Source of the DNA: Deltaproteobacteria bacterium | Lineage (GTDB): Bacteria > Desulfobacterota > Desulfobacteria > Desulfobacterales > Desulfosalsimonadaceae | Assembly (NCBI GenBank): GCA_024280875.1 | Contig: JAJRPH010000228.1 | Span: forward strand, 1-6,131 | Reading direction: 5' to 3' | Length of the DNA stretch: 6,131 nt | Part shown: in pieces, positions 6,034 to 6,131 of the stretch | How positions within the stretch are numbered: position 1 is the stretch's first letter | Layout of the letters: the number at the start of each line of letters is the position of its first letter | Position numbers and translations under genes: made by a program | Notes under the pieces: model-generated | Seen by the model: only the letters and a program-made list of their open reading frames with translations | Databases searched by the model: none | Told to the model about the DNA's origin: nothing

Positions 6034-6083
6034 CACCTACCTCAATGTCATTAACTTAAGCGTGCCAAACTAACACAATTTAC

Positions 6084-6111
6084 TTGATTTTTTAATAACT
6101 TATGATATACT
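6084..6111 (+). promoter_or_regulatory. Candidate extended -10 promoter reading out of the window
   Basis: TTGATT (6084-6089) and TATACT (6106-6111) are separated by 16 bp. The -10 is preceded by TGA (6103-6105), which fits the TGn extended -10 motif. A transcript would start near 6118 and run into unseen sequence. The 98 bp after the regulator stop contain no gene and no clear intrinsic terminator. Confidence 0.45.
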
Positions 6112-6131
6112 TCTCCCTAATAGCAACCTTC

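Noticed and set aside
1..6131. CRISPR arrays, tRNA or rRNA genes, transposases, toxin-antitoxin pairs
   Set aside because: I looked for regularly spaced direct repeats, cloverleaf or rRNA signatures, and transposase or toxin motifs, and saw none.

Overview
The window reads as chromosomal DNA of moderate GC content from a Gram-negative bacterium. I infer a Desulfobacterota-type (deltaproteobacterial) organism. The reasons are an ATP-grasp PEP/pyruvate-binding protein with a non-standard C-terminus, a PAS-less NtrB-like histidine kinase, an NtrC-family regulator, and a palindromic intergenic repeat of a style I associate with Desulfobacterales. No marker gene here proves this.

Layout. (1) Positions 1-852 (+) hold the C-terminal 283 codons of a PEP synthase-like PEP/pyruvate-binding protein whose start lies outside the window. 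(2) After 27 bp, probably in the same transcript, 880-2442 (+) encodes a membrane histidine kinase with a helical periplasmic sensor, HAMP, HisKA and HATPase domains. (3) A 139-bp imperfect palindrome (2436-2574) fills the gap between convergent genes and includes the kinase stop codon. (4) 2575-4335 (-) encodes a 12-TM APC-superfamily permease with a soluble C-terminal domain. (5) A 294-bp AT-rich divergent region (4336-4629) carries a perfect 6-4-6 inverted repeat and candidate promoters. (6) 4630-6033 (+) encodes a REC-AAA+-Fis sigma-54 activator that starts at GTG. (7) The last 98 bp contain no gene but have a good candidate extended -10 promoter reading out of the window.

How the genes may work together (inference). 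The kinase and the response regulator lie on the same strand and flank a permease on the other strand. Together they look like a split two-component system with a transporter between them. The kinase would sense a periplasmic ligand or state and phosphorylate the regulator at Asp52. The regulator would then activate sigma-54 promoters. I find no convincing -24/-12 sigma-54 promoter in this window, so its targets are probably elsewhere. The permease may instead be controlled through the palindrome in its own promoter region. The link to the PEP/pyruvate-binding protein suggests carbon or energy state as a theme, but nothing here proves the signal or the transported substrate.
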